Assembly (NCBI GenBank): GCA_964410015.1
Contig: CAYPFV010000064.1
Span: 1-16,378, forward strand
Reading direction: 5' to 3'
Origin: SKVR01 sp964410015
GTDB taxonomy: Bacteria > Bacteroidota > Bacteroidia > Bacteroidales > UBA7960
Length of the DNA: 16,378 nt
Position 1 is the first letter of the stretch. Every line of letters begins with the position of its first letter. The notes under the pieces were generated by a model, which had not been told where the DNA came from, did no database searches, and was given only the letters and a program-made list of their open reading frames with translations. The translations under genes and the position numbers were made by a program. Positions 16,228 to 16,378 of this stretch are shown piece by piece.

Positions 16228-16293
16228 AAAATTATAAACAGATGAACCGAGCCATGACAAAAATTTTGACACACACGCGAATGATTATAATTT
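16228..16293 (+). repeat. Dispersed repeat, intact plus-strand copy with short terminal inverted repeats
   Basis: This is the complete member of the family. AAATTATAA (16229-16237) and TTATAATTT (16285-16293) are a perfect 9-bp inverted pair bounding about 65 bp. Positions 16228-16283 match the inverted copy at 56-1 at 51 of 56 positions, and 16229-16252 recur exactly at 16355-16378. Confidence 0.85.
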
Positions 16294-16343
16294 CGCAACA
16301 CGGAGAAAATTACAAAACTGGTTTTTTGGCGAGCTCCATCTGA
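16242..16343 (+). CDS. Tiny ORF within the repeat unit (33 codons, doubtful)
   Basis: From the ATG inside the repeat, the frame reads MNRAMTKILTHTRMIII, then SQHGENYKTGFLASSI and a TGA at 16341. The same frame opens in the left-edge copy (MNRAMTKFLTHTHM, cut by the edge) and begins again at 16368 (MNRA, cut). The degenerate copy reads KTHTRMIIGVMPKARSADII, then GSSLKP and a stop, in the same phase. A leading NYKQ or NYNQ precedes the Met in the intact copies. I recognise no family. It could be a real small peptide, a relic of a longer gene, or a by-product of non-coding repeats. Confidence 0.2.
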   Translation: MNRAMTKILTHTRMIIISQHGENYKTGFLASSI

Positions 16344-16354
16344 CCTATTTAATC

Positions 16355-16378
16355 AAATTATAAACAGATGAACCGAGC
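16355..16378 (+). repeat. Dispersed repeat, truncated copy at the right edge
   Basis: All 24 bases are identical to 16229-16252. The offset is exactly 126 bp, so this is the next unit of a spaced tandem array cut by the window end. Confidence 0.85.

Noticed and set aside
1..16378. Inverted copies of the repeat at both edges, suggesting a composite transposon carrying the whole window.
   Set aside because: The interior is housekeeping and common regulatory genes with no transposase or integrase. The right side carries several spaced copies rather than one bounding copy. Repeat-induced contig ends explain the pattern better.
16096..16378. CRISPR array.
   Set aside because: Units are about 56-65 bp with spacings of 126-139 bp and diverged members. 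No cas gene is present. CRISPR repeats are shorter, nearly identical and regularly spaced.
16096..16378. Integron attC cassette array.
   Set aside because: I could not find paired RYYYAAC/GTTRRRY core sites in the repeat, the spacers are too short for cassettes, and no integrase is in view.

Overview
The window (about 16.4 kb, AT-rich) looks like ordinary chromosome from a member of the Bacteroidota. Four things point there: a secreted M14 peptidase with a type IX secretion (T9SS) C-terminal sorting domain; a lysyl-tRNA synthetase with the C-terminal extension common in this phylum; recurring TAnnTTTG -7 promoter boxes; and the lack of Shine-Dalgarno sequences before starts. The phylum call is inference from these signals. 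Nothing here fixes a genus.

Layout. The minus strand opens with a GH3-family adenylate-forming enzyme (55-1593) behind lysS (to 3387), probably one transcript. The plus strand follows, divergently, with a large secreted zinc carboxypeptidase (3570-6515), then a cytosolic hybrid histidine kinase REC-PAS-HisKA-HATPase-REC-Hpt (6637-9117). After a 370-bp AT-rich gap comes a response regulator that joins an NTF2/SnoaL-like N-terminus to a REC domain (9489-10529). These two look like partners in one phosphorelay. A ParA-type ATPase without ParB (10572-11333, minus) converges on the response regulator. Divergent from parA is a metal ABC importer, znuA-znuC-znuB (11567-14122), likely for zinc. Its promoter is overlapped by a perfect inverted repeat built on TTGCAA, and a second TTGCAA palindrome lies nearer parA. 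glmM (14419-15807) ends the gene content.

The last 570 bases hold no conventional gene. They carry spaced copies of a short repeat of about 56-65 bp. The same repeat occurs in inverted orientation at the very first bases of the window, directly after the GH3 stop codon. Both window edges cut through copies, so this is probably a multicopy family that breaks assemblies. Each intact copy can be read as a tiny ORF beginning MNRAMTK. This repeat family and the znu operator region are the parts most worth following up. The rest is housekeeping and common regulatory genes.
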